64,000 nt of DNA from Salinispora tropica CNB-440 (GTDB taxonomy: Bacteria > Actinomycetota > Actinomycetes > Mycobacteriales > Micromonosporaceae): assembly GCF_000016425.1 (NCBI RefSeq), contig NC_009380.1, positions 62,001 to 126,000 of the forward strand. Direction: 5' to 3'. Shown one piece after another: positions 8,484 through 16,663 of this stretch (within the stretch, counting starts at the first letter, position 1; each line of letters starts with the position of its first letter). The position numbers were made by a program, and so were the translations under genes. The notes under the pieces are model-generated. The model was given only the letters and a program-made list of their open reading frames with translations. It was not told the origin of the DNA and searched no databases.

Positions 8484-9194
8484 TTACCTGCCTGTGTGGT
8501 GGTTGAGAATGATGCGGCCGACGAATTCGGCGACGTGGGGAACGACCGCATTTCCGAGGGCTCGACGTCGGTCCACCGCGCCGGGAAGCCCATGAGCCAT
8601 TCGAGCCAGGCGGGGTTCGTCGGCCCACCGACCCGTTCGGGTAGTGGCCGTCCGGGGCGGTTCCAGCCCGCTCCCCGGGTGGCGTCCCGGGCGGTCGGTG
8701 TGGGCCAGGACGAGCAGCCTTGGTCGTGGGTGTGGGGCGCCCATCTCGCAAGCTCGGATAATGCCGGCACTGGCGGTGTATCCGAGGCGTTGGAGGTCTC
8801 GGAGCACGAAACGAAGTCCCCTGGTGCGGTGTCCCATGACGTTTTCCCCGACGACGTACCGGGGCCGGATCGCATGGATGACCCGGGCCATGTCCGGCCA
8901 CAGCCACCGGTCGTCATCAGTGCCTCGGCGTTTGCCGGCGGTCGACTCCGGCTGGCACGGGTAGCCGCCAGCGACGACATCGACGCGCGGCCGGTCGGTG
9001 GAGCGCCACCAGGCGGCGGCGGTGCGAACGTCGTCATGGCAGGGCACCTCCGGCCAGTGCTTGTGCAGAACGGCGCGGCAGAACGGGTTGATCTCGACAT
9101 GGCCGACGATCCGCAGTCCGGCCCGTTGTAGGCCCAGCGACAGGCCACCAATGCCAGCGAACAGCTCCAGCACATTCAGCGGTCCGGCGTTCAT
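8484..9194 (-). CDS. C5-cytosine DNA methyltransferase
   Basis: The 236-residue product has motif I LELFAGIGGLSLGLQ, the catalytic PCQ in GGYPCQPES (motif IV), motif VI ENV, motif VIII RPR, and motif X GNAVVPHVAEF. It transfers methyl groups to cytosine C5. The variable target-recognition region between motifs VIII and IX is very short, so the specificity may be simple or need a partner. It overlaps the Prim-Pol stop by ATGA and precedes the ATPase, inside the replication module, with no restriction gene nearby. That suggests self-protection or replication marking instead of restriction. Confidence 0.88.
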   Translation of the reverse strand: MNAGPLNVLELFAGIGGLSLGLQRAGLRIVGHVEINPFCRAVLHKHWPEVPCHDDVRTAAAWWRSTDRPRVDVVAGGYPCQPESTAGKRRGTDDDRWLWPDMARVIHAIRPRYVVGENVMGHRTRGLRFVLRDLQRLGYTASAGIIRACEMGAPHPRPRLLVLAHTDRPGRHPGSGLEPPRTATTRTGRWADEPRLARMAHGLPGAVDRRRALGNAVVPHVAEFVGRIILNHHTGR

Positions 9195-10366
9195 GCGGCC
9201 ACCGTCCGGGGGCGGCGGGCACCGACGGTGAGGCCGGAGCGGATCGTGCGCAGCGTCTCGAACCGGGACAGGCCGATGGACAGCGCGGCTTCTTCCAACA
9301 GCGCTTCGGCCTGGTCGGCGGGTAGTGCGCCACCGGCGGCGAGTTGGCCGAAGGCGACCGCGGAGACGTAGAGCGTGTGGTTGCGCTCGCCTTCAGCGGC
9401 CCGCCGAAGGTGGTCGAGTTGCCTGGTGATTGCGGCGTCCAGGTAGGCCCCGGTCCGCCCGGTCGGCAGGTCAACGACGACCGGTCGTTGCGGCGGCAAC
9501 GGCGCGGGCGCGAGGCGTTCGGCGAGCCACCCGGGCAGCTCGGCGACCGGCAGATCACGGGCGACGGTGTAGGACCGCCCCGCGACGGTGCTTCCGGCCG
9601 CAACAACGTAGCCGCCGTGGGCGCGGGTGTCGACCAGCCAACCGAGGCCGTTACCGCGTTCCCCGGCCGTGTTGCGCAGGGCGGGGCTGTCGGCCGGGTG
9701 TCGGAAGTACAGGTGCGAGCCGCCCCGGCCCGTGGTTACGGCGTAGGTGTCGTCGGGTATCGGCTGTCCGGCGGTCTCGCACAGCGCGGCGAACACGTCG
9801 ATGCCGCTTGTCGCGGCCGGGTGTGGGTTGCCGGGCGGCGCGTCCTGGTCGGGCTTGCGTACGTCCAGGTCGATGACGACCAGCCCGGAGGGGCCGCAGG
9901 CGATGCCGACTCCCCACGGGGTTTCGGACCAGCCGCGCCGGATCCGGTCGGGGTCGGTGGTGGCGCGTGCCTCCCAGCCGGTGTGCCCGTTGCGGCAGCG
10001 TGGGTCCCGGCCGGTGCAGGCATCGGCCAGGTGGTCAGGGAACGCGGGCCGCTTGTCGTCCGGCCGCAGGGGGAAGATGTGCCAGCCGCGTAAGGCGGCG
10101 GCGAGGGCGACCTCACGCAAGGTTGTGGCGTCGCGCATGGGGTTCGGCCTCCTCGAATCGGGTGTGAACGGGTGGGCTTTGAGGTGCTTGTCGTGGGCGC
10201 ACGCGGCGCAGTAGCGGACCTTCTCCCACCGGGCGACCTGCAACGGCTGGCCGGAGACGGTGTCCTCGGCGGCGACGGTCCGGCCGCAGATGTGCGGGTA
10301 CGGCAGATCGACTGACACGAAGCGACCGAGGGCCTTACTCGCCCCGATCCAGTGCCCGCCGGTCAT
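9191..10366 (-). CDS. Bifunctional primase-polymerase (Prim-Pol) with N-terminal Cys segment
   Basis: The archaeo-eukaryotic-type Prim-Pol domain starts near residue 77: GWHIFPLRPDDKRPAF, the metal-binding VVIDLDVRKPD, and TTGRGGSHLYFRHP. It should prime replication of the excised element. The first 76 residues hold a separate possible zinc ribbon (ICGRT and YCAACAHDKH). Two starts are plausible. ATG 10366 is coupled by TGATG to a tiny upstream frame; ATG 10138 has its own GAGGAGG site about 10 bases upstream and would give a plain 315-residue Prim-Pol. Both products may be made. Confidence 0.85.
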   Translation of the reverse strand: MTGGHWIGASKALGRFVSVDLPYPHICGRTVAAEDTVSGQPLQVARWEKVRYCAACAHDKHLKAHPFTPDSRRPNPMRDATTLREVALAAALRGWHIFPLRPDDKRPAFPDHLADACTGRDPRCRNGHTGWEARATTDPDRIRRGWSETPWGVGIACGPSGLVVIDLDVRKPDQDAPPGNPHPAATSGIDVFAALCETAGQPIPDDTYAVTTGRGGSHLYFRHPADSPALRNTAGERGNGLGWLVDTRAHGGYVVAAGSTVAGRSYTVARDLPVAELPGWLAERLAPAPLPPQRPVVVDLPTGRTGAYLDAAITRQLDHLRRAAEGERNHTLYVSAVAFGQLAAGGALPADQAEALLEEAALSIGLSRFETLRTIRSGLTVGARRPRTVAA

Positions 10367-10431
10367 CAGATGCTTCTCTGCCGGATGGCGAGCGCGACGA
10401 GTTTCTGGTGCCAGTGGGGATGAGCGGTCAT
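10366..10431 (-). CDS. 21-codon leader frame coupled to Prim-Pol
   Basis: A 21-residue frame beginning MTAHPHWHQK has an AAAGGA ribosome site about 7 bases upstream. Its stop overlaps the next ATG as TGATG. It may be a coupling or regulatory leader for the Prim-Pol frame; no function is known. It could be chance, but the ribosome site and coupling together are suggestive. Confidence 0.4.
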   Translation of the reverse strand: MTAHPHWHQKLVALAIRQRSI

Positions 10432-10439
10432 GGCGCTTC

Positions 10440-10706
10440 CTTTGGCTACGGAGTGTTACGGCGTGTGGGTGTGTGGAGTCGCCCCGAGAGCGGTCGGGTG
10501 GGCGCGGGTGTGGGAGGCGTGTCAGGCGTGGGAGGCAAGGGGGGTGTGGGGCCGGTTTTCGGGCCGGTACCCCCCTTGTGGGTGTGGGAGTGACACGCGT
10601 GACACGGGCAGGTCAGGGGGTGTTTCGGGGGGTGACACAGGGTGTGGGAGTCACACGGTTTGTGGGAGGTGCTGTTGTGTGACTCCCACACCGGTTTGTG
10701 GGAGGG
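10440..10706. other. Iteron-like noncoding region, candidate origin
   Basis: Between traB and the Prim-Pol operon, about 270 bp of G-rich sequence holds many TGTGGGAG words. The longest unit, GTGTGGGAGTSACAC, occurs directly at 10582-10596 and 10642-10656 and inverted at 10677-10691. The last two form a 15-bp perfect inverted repeat with a 20-bp gap. The position next to the replication genes suggests an origin, a transfer site, or an operator for the downstream operon. A promoter for the Prim-Pol operon must also lie here. Confidence 0.55.
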
Positions 10707-12860
10707 TCAGGCGGCCTTCTGAGTGCTAGCCCGGTAGGCGTCTACTGCTTCACGGAGAGTGTCGGCCAGATATCCGGGTTTGGACGTGTCGCCGACGCGT
10801 AGGCGGCCGGTGTTGTTGTGTCGTTCGACGCCGACGTCGCGCAGGATGCGTCCGAGTTCGGTGCCGAGGTCGCCGGGGTCCATGTCGAGGTGGGTGGCGA
10901 GGTCGGCGGTGTGGATGCGTCCTCCGGCGGCTTCGGTGGCGTCGAGAGCGCGGGTTAGTAGCTCGGGTACGGGGTTGCCGGCGGCGGTGTCGGTGGCGCG
11001 TGCGGTGATGGTGGTGAGTCGGTGGAGGGCGGCGTCGAGGGTGTCGCCGGGGATGGGGTCGAACATGCGTGAAATATCAGCTTTGCTGCTGTTGTCGGGT
11101 GTGGTGGTTGTGGCGGGCTGGCTGGGGATGGTGGCGGGGTTGGTGATGGTGGTGGGTTCGGTGAACAGGGTGGGCAGGGTGCGGGTCCAGCGGTCGGTGT
11201 AGGCGTGGGTGCCGCGTACGGCGACTTGGTCGGCGAGGTGGGCGGAGGTGGGGTCGAGGTCGGGTCGCCAGCCGGCGGCGGCGATGGCGGCGGCGTCGAT
11301 GCGGCCGGGGTCGGTGCGGTAGCCCTTGAACGGCATGGGGGCGGCTTCACCCGGCTCGCCGGCGAGGAGGAAGCCGCAGCCTTGGTAGGGGGCGGCTTCG
11401 GAGTCGATGTTGTACTTCCAGCCGTAGAGGTAGTTGAGTTCCTTCTCGTCGGAGACGCGCATCCCGACCCGGATCCGCGCCTGTTCTTTGATGGCTACGG
11501 GAAGGTAGTCGTCGGTGGCGCGTAGGGCGCAGGACAGGGTGCGGACACCGGCGGCGCGGCCGGTGTCAGAGATTTCGGTGAGCATGGCCACGATGTGCGC
11601 GGGCACGGTTTTGATCTCGTCCACCACGATGACGATTTCGGGGAGGTCGGGGCCGACGGGGATCTTGTCGTCGTTGGCGTCGCGCATGCGCTGCTGGTAG
11701 GCGGGTTTACGCCCTTTGAGGATCTCAATCGCGGCCCGTGCCATGATTTCGGCTTCGGCGGCGGTGGTGGCAACCCAGTCCACGGCGGGGGCGGGTGCGC
11801 GCCCTTCGGCCCAGGGGGTGACCCACGGTCGGGCGAGGCCGCCTCCGGCGAGGTCGATGTGCCACACGATCGCGTCCACGGCCCGGATGAGCTGGGTGTT
11901 GATGGTCTGAAGCTGGTTGGTTTTGCCGGAGTCGGTTTGCCCGACCAGCACCCCACACGCGTACCGCAAGTTGATGAGGGCTTGTTCGCCGTTGCGGTGC
12001 ACCCCGATCGCGAGGGGGTTGTTAATGGATAGGGGGCTGTAGTCGTCCAGGTAGTGATCTTCGCCGAGCCGGTTGACGGTGGACACGTGCAGCAGCACCG
12101 CGCCTCGGCTGTCACCGGGCTCGACGGTGACCTCACACCCGTTGGGGAGGCGGGCGTCGGTGGCCAATCCTTCGGTGCGGCGGGCGATGTCCCGCCAGGT
12201 CGCCCCGCCGGTGGGGAGGTCGGCGTCGAGGGTGAACCCGGATCTGGTGGGCCACGCCTGTACCGCTCGGATCGTGACTTTGACGTCGGTGACGCGGGCG
12301 ATGCGCGCTTCCCACGCCACGGCGACCCTCTCCCGGGCGGTGGCGGCGTCGGCGCGGGCTGCCTGCTGATGGCGGGTGACGGTGCGGCGGCGGCGGGCGC
12401 GGCCGGCGGCGGTGGCGATGGTGGCTGCGGCGGCGGTGCCGGCGGTGAGGGTGCCTAGCGCGGGGCCGGACCAGACGGCGTCGAGTCCGATGGTGGAGGC
12501 CATCCAGGTTGCGGGCAGCATCCAGCTTCCGGCCCGCCAGAGCAGGCGCCGCCCGGACAGGTCGTCGGCCATTCCTCCGGCGACGGCTCCGGCCGCGCCG
12601 AGCGCCCCACCGATCAGCGCGAATGGGGCGGGAACCCCGGCGGCGGCGGCGATTCCGGCGGTGCCGAGGGTCGCTCCGGCGGCGTTGATTGTTCCCCATG
12701 CGGGGTGGGGGTGCCGCCAGTGCCAGGTCGACAGGGCGTAGGTGACCCACCCGGCCGGGGTCGACCGAGCGGCGGCGGGCTTGGCGGTTGGGGTGGGGTT
12801 GGGGGTTGCCCCCGGCTGGTTGGCCGGGGGGGTCTGCGGGGCGTTGGTGGTGTTGGTCAT
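10707..12860 (-). CDS. traB: TraB-type FtsK/SpoIIIE DNA translocase
   Basis: The 717-residue product has an N-terminal Pro/Thr-rich tail, two or more membrane helices (about 60-150), a Walker A GQTDSGKT near residue 306, Walker B VIVVDEIK near 407, and a C-terminal winged-helix (gamma-like) domain after a Thr/Pro linker. Such proteins form hexameric pores that move double-stranded DNA between mycelia in actinomycete conjugation, recognising short repeats (clt). The ATG at 12860 overlaps the previous stop as ATGA, which fixes the start. Its targets could be the TGTGGGAG repeats just downstream. Confidence 0.92.
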   Translation of the reverse strand: MTNTTNAPQTPPANQPGATPNPTPTAKPAAARSTPAGWVTYALSTWHWRHPHPAWGTINAAGATLGTAGIAAAAGVPAPFALIGGALGAAGAVAGGMADDLSGRRLLWRAGSWMLPATWMASTIGLDAVWSGPALGTLTAGTAAAATIATAAGRARRRRTVTRHQQAARADAATARERVAVAWEARIARVTDVKVTIRAVQAWPTRSGFTLDADLPTGGATWRDIARRTEGLATDARLPNGCEVTVEPGDSRGAVLLHVSTVNRLGEDHYLDDYSPLSINNPLAIGVHRNGEQALINLRYACGVLVGQTDSGKTNQLQTINTQLIRAVDAIVWHIDLAGGGLARPWVTPWAEGRAPAPAVDWVATTAAEAEIMARAAIEILKGRKPAYQQRMRDANDDKIPVGPDLPEIVIVVDEIKTVPAHIVAMLTEISDTGRAAGVRTLSCALRATDDYLPVAIKEQARIRVGMRVSDEKELNYLYGWKYNIDSEAAPYQGCGFLLAGEPGEAAPMPFKGYRTDPGRIDAAAIAAAGWRPDLDPTSAHLADQVAVRGTHAYTDRWTRTLPTLFTEPTTITNPATIPSQPATTTTPDNSSKADISRMFDPIPGDTLDAALHRLTTITARATDTAAGNPVPELLTRALDATEAAGGRIHTADLATHLDMDPGDLGTELGRILRDVGVERHNNTGRLRVGDTSKPGYLADTLREAVDAYRASTQKAA

Positions 12861-14410
12861 CGGACGTTCCATTCCTGCTCGTTGTTGCGGGGGTTCTCCT
12901 GGCGGGCCAAATCGACTGAGTGGGCTTTGCGGAACATGGGGGCGATCGTTTCGGCGGCGGTGATCGTGGCGCGCTGCGCGTGGTACAGCGCGGCGAGCGC
13001 CTCGACGACGAGGGGGTTGACCGGTCGTTCGGTGCCGGTGCGGATCGCCATCGTTTTCAGCCCTTCGGCGATGTCGGCCATCGCGGCGGGCATCTGCGCC
13101 AGGTGCAGCCCGAATTCGTACATGTCATCGGGGGTGTACTGCGATGCCGCCGAGCGGAACTCGGCGGCGGCGGCTGGTAGCGGGAACTGACCCATTGCTG
13201 TTCCTCCCAGTGGTTGCGGTCCGGTAGGTCCCGGACCTTCGTTCTCTCCTTGCGCGCCGGCCGCAGACGCGGCGGCCTCGATCGCCTTGACGGCGTCCTT
13301 GACTCCGGCGAGGGCTTTACGGATCTGCCGGGCCTGCCGCACGGCGTCCTCAGCGCTTACCGCAGACGCAGCAGCAGGGCGGGGGGCGTGACGGCCGCGA
13401 GGCAGCGCAGCCACACCGGACAGACCAGAGCCGGGGGCCGGGGTCGGCGGGGTCCGCGCCCAGGGTGGTGGGCTTGCCGCCGGTACCCGTAGCCCGGATA
13501 CCAGGCCGCGCCACCATGACTGGCCCGCCACCGACGGTGGCCGTTTCCCGCCCGAGTCGGGCTTGCCCCCACGGTTCCAGGGCCTACCGAGCGCGGGCAG
13601 TTTCGGCAGCCACGCCCGGCCCCGGGCCAGCGCCCCACGACGACGGCTGCTGTTGCTGTTGCGGGTACCGCTGTTACTGGTCGTCGGGTTCCGGCCGGAG
13701 CGTTTGCCCCACCACGACCTGCCCTTCGACCCGCCCGCGCCGGTATCACCGGCCTTGTTGGAACGCCGAAACGGCGACGAACGACCGAACAGGCCCCACC
13801 GGCGACCCTGCCCCGACTTTCCGGTCCCGTCGCGCCCGAATCCCGGCCTGCGGCGACGGCTGGACTTGCCGGCCCCACCGTGACCCGGATCCGCGCCCCG
13901 ACGACGGCGGCCAGCTTTACCGGCCCCGTCCCGGCCGGAACCCACACCACCACCACCGTTGCGGCGGCTGGTGTTGCGACCGCGAGTCAGGCCCGGCGTG
14001 CCGCCGGTGGAGCGGCGAGACGCACGCGCCGTGCCTGCAACCCGCCGCCCTGCTTCCCGACGGCGGCGTTCATCCCTGCGGCGGGCTGCTGCGGCAGCGG
14101 CGGCGGCGAGGCCACCAGCGGCCAGCAGCATCACCCCGGCACCACCGGCCCCGGCCACCAGAGCGCCACCACCAACGGCGACCACATCAGCAGCCGAGGC
14201 CAACACCGCGCCGCCTGGGAACCCGGTCGGCGAATCCTCGCCATCCTCGGCCGGCGGATCGTCCTCCGGCGTTGGCGGGTCGGCAGTGTCTCCGGGTGCC
14301 TCAACGGCTGCCGCCTCGGCGTCGGCCGGATCGGTGGCGCTGTCGCCCGGTGGGTCGGTGTTGGCCGGCTCTACCTCGGTGGTTGCGGGCGGTTTGGTTG
14401 TGGTGGTCAT
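12857..14410 (-). CDS. Membrane protein with long basic low-complexity region, conjugation-associated
   Basis: The 517-residue product has an acidic Pro/Thr N terminus (1-65), an Ala/Gly membrane segment (about 70-110), then nearly 230 residues rich in Arg, Lys, Gly and Ser (GRDGAGK-type motifs). A helical C-terminal domain closes the protein (about 420-517). No family is recognised; the position directly before traB and the ATGA overlaps on both sides suggest an Spd-like spread protein. The basic region could bind DNA or cell-wall polymer. It may be a structural adaptor for TraB, which is inference. Confidence 0.72.
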   Translation of the reverse strand: MTTTTKPPATTEVEPANTDPPGDSATDPADAEAAAVEAPGDTADPPTPEDDPPAEDGEDSPTGFPGGAVLASAADVVAVGGGALVAGAGGAGVMLLAAGGLAAAAAAAARRRDERRRREAGRRVAGTARASRRSTGGTPGLTRGRNTSRRNGGGGVGSGRDGAGKAGRRRRGADPGHGGAGKSSRRRRPGFGRDGTGKSGQGRRWGLFGRSSPFRRSNKAGDTGAGGSKGRSWWGKRSGRNPTTSNSGTRNSNSSRRRGALARGRAWLPKLPALGRPWNRGGKPDSGGKRPPSVAGQSWWRGLVSGLRVPAASPPPWARTPPTPAPGSGLSGVAALPRGRHAPRPAAASAVSAEDAVRQARQIRKALAGVKDAVKAIEAAASAAGAQGENEGPGPTGPQPLGGTAMGQFPLPAAAAEFRSAASQYTPDDMYEFGLHLAQMPAAMADIAEGLKTMAIRTGTERPVNPLVVEALAALYHAQRATITAAETIAPMFRKAHSVDLARQENPRNNEQEWNVR

Positions 14411-14607
14411 CGCTGCACTACCCGGATCAGTGCCTGCGTGATGCCGGCCCCGGCAGCAGCGATCAGTGCGACCAGGGCGATCCAGGCGGTCAGCTCGGCG
14501 TTACGGGCTAGGCCGTAGCCGAACCCGAACACCGCCACCGGGACGATGACGGTTGCGGCGGCAACGGCACCGCTGCGAGACGGGGTGTTGTTGGTGGTGG
14601 TGTGCAT
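14407..14607 (-). CDS. Small two-helix membrane protein, SpdA-like
   Basis: A 66-residue protein with two hydrophobic helices (about 14-34 and 40-60) and short polar ends. Small membrane proteins at this place in actinomycete conjugative elements are called Spd and take part in intramycelial spread. GGAGG lies just upstream of ATG 14607, and the stop overlaps the next start as ATGA. Confidence 0.7.
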   Translation of the reverse strand: MHTTTNNTPSRSGAVAAATVIVPVAVFGFGYGLARNAELTAWIALVALIAAAGAGITQALIRVVQR

Positions 14608-14608
14608 G

Positions 14609-15112
14609 TCAACCTCCGGGGGTCAGGGTGGCGAGGGCGGCGGTAGCGGCGGTGCCGGCCAGCGCGGTTAGCAGCAGGTCGACCGCGAGGCGGATCCGCC
14701 GGTACTTGCGCAGCGCTAGGCGTGCCAGCCACACCAGGTACCGGGCTTCCTGCTCAGCGGTGGTCCGAGCCGGGTCGGCGACCTCGGCGAGTAGCTGGTG
14801 TGGGGTGGAAACGGCGTAGTGCATCAGCCCATGACCACCGGCTAGACACGGCCGGACCGTCACCGCCAACAGTGCGGTAGCCACACCGGCCAGGAAGACC
14901 GTGGCCACCCCGACCGCCATCGCCACTGGCGGCAGGTCAGCCCTGGCCAGCGCGGTAGCGCCGAGCGTGGCCGCAGCTCCCGCGATCGCCATCGACGTGG
15001 CGGCCTTGCCGTCCACACGCGTCAACTCACCGCGCGTGAACTCGGCGCGGGCAAAAAACCAGGCCGGATCGACCGGGTCGCCGACCGGCGTCGGCTCGGA
15101 AACTGGCACCAT
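14609..15112 (-). CDS. PycTM-like (Pycsar effector-type) membrane protein
   Basis: A 168-residue protein with the pattern AxxELxRxDxKAxxxxAIAGAA, two membrane helices (about 45-100), a helical middle, then LALRKYRRIRLAVDLLLTALAG and a final helix. This arrangement resembles the PycTM effector domain of Pycsar systems and the related integral membrane transfer proteins of actinomycete plasmids. No nucleotide cyclase is encoded nearby. The ATG at 15112 has GAGGAGGG 8 bases upstream and was preferred to 15166. Role in spread or exclusion is inference. Confidence 0.7.
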   Translation of the reverse strand: MVPVSEPTPVGDPVDPAWFFARAEFTRGELTRVDGKAATSMAIAGAAATLGATALARADLPPVAMAVGVATVFLAGVATALLAVTVRPCLAGGHGLMHYAVSTPHQLLAEVADPARTTAEQEARYLVWLARLALRKYRRIRLAVDLLLTALAGTAATAALATLTPGG

Positions 15113-15151
15113 CACAGATGCCCTCCTCACATGAGGCTTGGGTGTTTGGGA

Positions 15152-15199
15152 CCGGCGGCACAGCACGGGTTTCTGAGGCCATGTGGGCTGTGCCGCCGG
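15152..15199. terminator. Inverted repeat within transfer operon
   Basis: A 13-bp perfect stem (15152-15164 with 15187-15199) with a 22-base loop lies in the only sizeable gap of this part of the operon. It could attenuate transcription between upstream and downstream transfer genes. Confidence 0.4.
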
Positions 15200-15205
15200 G
15201 CGGGG

Positions 15206-16267
15206 CTAGGCGGTGGCGAGTTCGGGTCGCCAGCCGTTGACGAAGCCGGCGACGCGGTAGGCGCGGGCCTTGTCGCCCCGGCCGGACATCACTCGCCGGT
15301 GGATCGCGTGACCGGTCGGGTCCGGCTCCAAGACCCCGGTCGTGATGGCGTTCCGGACGTCGGTCAGAAGCGTCCGGTCGTTGGCGGAAAGCTCCACCGC
15401 TGCGGTCGGGTCGGCGGCGAGTTTGGGCAGGTTGATGGCATCCGGACGGGCATCCGACAGGGCCTCGATCGCGCGGGCGAAGTGGGCCTGAATCAGGGGT
15501 AGGGCCACGGCCGCGCCGAACGCCAACGCCGGAATCGCCATGTGCAGCGCCACCTGGAACAGGTGCTCGGTCAGGCTGTCGTAGCGGTGGCTGATCGTCG
15601 GCATGATGTTCATGCCCGCGATCGCGGCCAGCAGCACCCGCTCGATACGCACTAGCGCCGTGTCGTGCATCTGGTGGCCGACAGCGGCCAGGGAACCCCG
15701 GGCGATCAGCACACCAACTAGCAGCACGCTAAACGCCGGGTCGACAAGCCACGCCACCACCCACATCGGGGACCACTGCTCGGAGCCGATCGCCGCGAAC
15801 CGCTGAACGTTGACCATCGTGAAGCCCATGCTGAACAGCAACGCCATCCAGGCCATCGCGGTCCACCGGGCACGCTGACGCATCAACCGAACCGCCCGCA
15901 CATCCGGATCGGTCAGCAGCCGCCGTAGCTGGCGGGCCTCAGCCGCCCGCGCTTGCCACCGCTGCACCCGAGCCGTGTCACCCGCCAACCGCGCGTGCCG
16001 CGCCGCACGCTCACCCTCGACACGCTGCCGACGGCGACGCTCGGCCCGACCCACCTTCACCAGGGGCGGCGCCACCCGCGCGGCGGCATCCTTACCGGTC
16101 GGAGCAGGCGCGGGCGAGGAAGGCTGTACCGGCTCCGGGTTCACCATGGACTCGGCGAACCGGTCGTCGGACGCATCGGTTGGCCCCTCGCCCCCGATGA
16201 TCGAGGTGGGCACCAACAATCCGGCCCGATGGGTATAGGCGCGGCTATCGAGCGTGGGGGCGGTCAT
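15206..16267 (-). CDS. Polytopic membrane protein, SpdB/DUF2637-like
   Basis: The 353-residue product has a Pro-rich N terminus, an Arg/Ala coiled-coil segment (70-130), and four probable membrane helices (about 133-260) with RARWTAMAWMALLFSMGFT and a Trp-rich loop. A soluble C-terminal segment rich in small helices completes it. Helix arrangement and operon position fit the DUF2637/SpdB-type transfer proteins of actinomycete elements. It overlaps the upstream gene by ATGA. Confidence 0.65.
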   Translation of the reverse strand: MTAPTLDSRAYTHRAGLLVPTSIIGGEGPTDASDDRFAESMVNPEPVQPSSPAPAPTGKDAAARVAPPLVKVGRAERRRRQRVEGERAARHARLAGDTARVQRWQARAAEARQLRRLLTDPDVRAVRLMRQRARWTAMAWMALLFSMGFTMVNVQRFAAIGSEQWSPMWVVAWLVDPAFSVLLVGVLIARGSLAAVGHQMHDTALVRIERVLLAAIAGMNIMPTISHRYDSLTEHLFQVALHMAIPALAFGAAVALPLIQAHFARAIEALSDARPDAINLPKLAADPTAAVELSANDRTLLTDVRNAITTGVLEPDPTGHAIHRRVMSGRGDKARAYRVAGFVNGWRPELATA

Positions 16268-16605
16268 CCGGCCACCACCAGGGCGGCAAGCCCGTCAACG
16301 GTCTGCGCATCAAGGTCACCGCTGTCGGTGAACTCCCTGGCAGAGGCGTAGAACTCCCAGCCGCGCCAGGTTGGGTAGGCGTTCATCGACCGGTACGGGC
16401 GACCGTCGTCGGTGGTGCCCTCGTGCTCTCCGATCAGCATGTCCGGGTCGTTAAGTCCGGCCAGGTGCAGCCACGACTTAAGTTCGGCAATGCTGTCGAA
16501 GGCGACCGACAGCGACACGTCGGGAGTATGCACGCGGATGAAGGCGGGGTCGGCCAGCAACAGCAGTTCGGCCATCACAGCACGTCGACTCTTACGGTCA
16601 CTCAC
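16264..16605 (-). CDS. Conserved AICE hypothetical protein
   Basis: A 113-residue acidic soluble protein with no recognised family. It has mixed beta/alpha character with the distinctive ending WRGWEFYASAREF. It overlaps the downstream membrane protein by ATGA and is therefore part of the transfer operon. Confidence 0.6.
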   Translation of the reverse strand: MSDRKSRRAVMAELLLLADPAFIRVHTPDVSLSVAFDSIAELKSWLHLAGLNDPDMLIGEHEGTTDDGRPYRSMNAYPTWRGWEFYASAREFTDSGDLDAQTVDGLAALVVAG

Positions 16606-16663
16606 AAGACCTCCAACAGGTCAGAAAAGGGGTCGTCTGCCGGCATCAGGAAACTAAGTCCAC

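Noticed and set aside
8484..9175. N-terminal extension of the AAA ATPase through the methylase region
   Set aside because: The open frame is a GC-rich shadow; the overlapping frame carries all cytosine methylase motifs and has ATGA coupling.
14609..15112. A complete Pycsar defence system
   Set aside because: Only the membrane-effector-like protein is present; no nucleotide cyclase occurs in the window.
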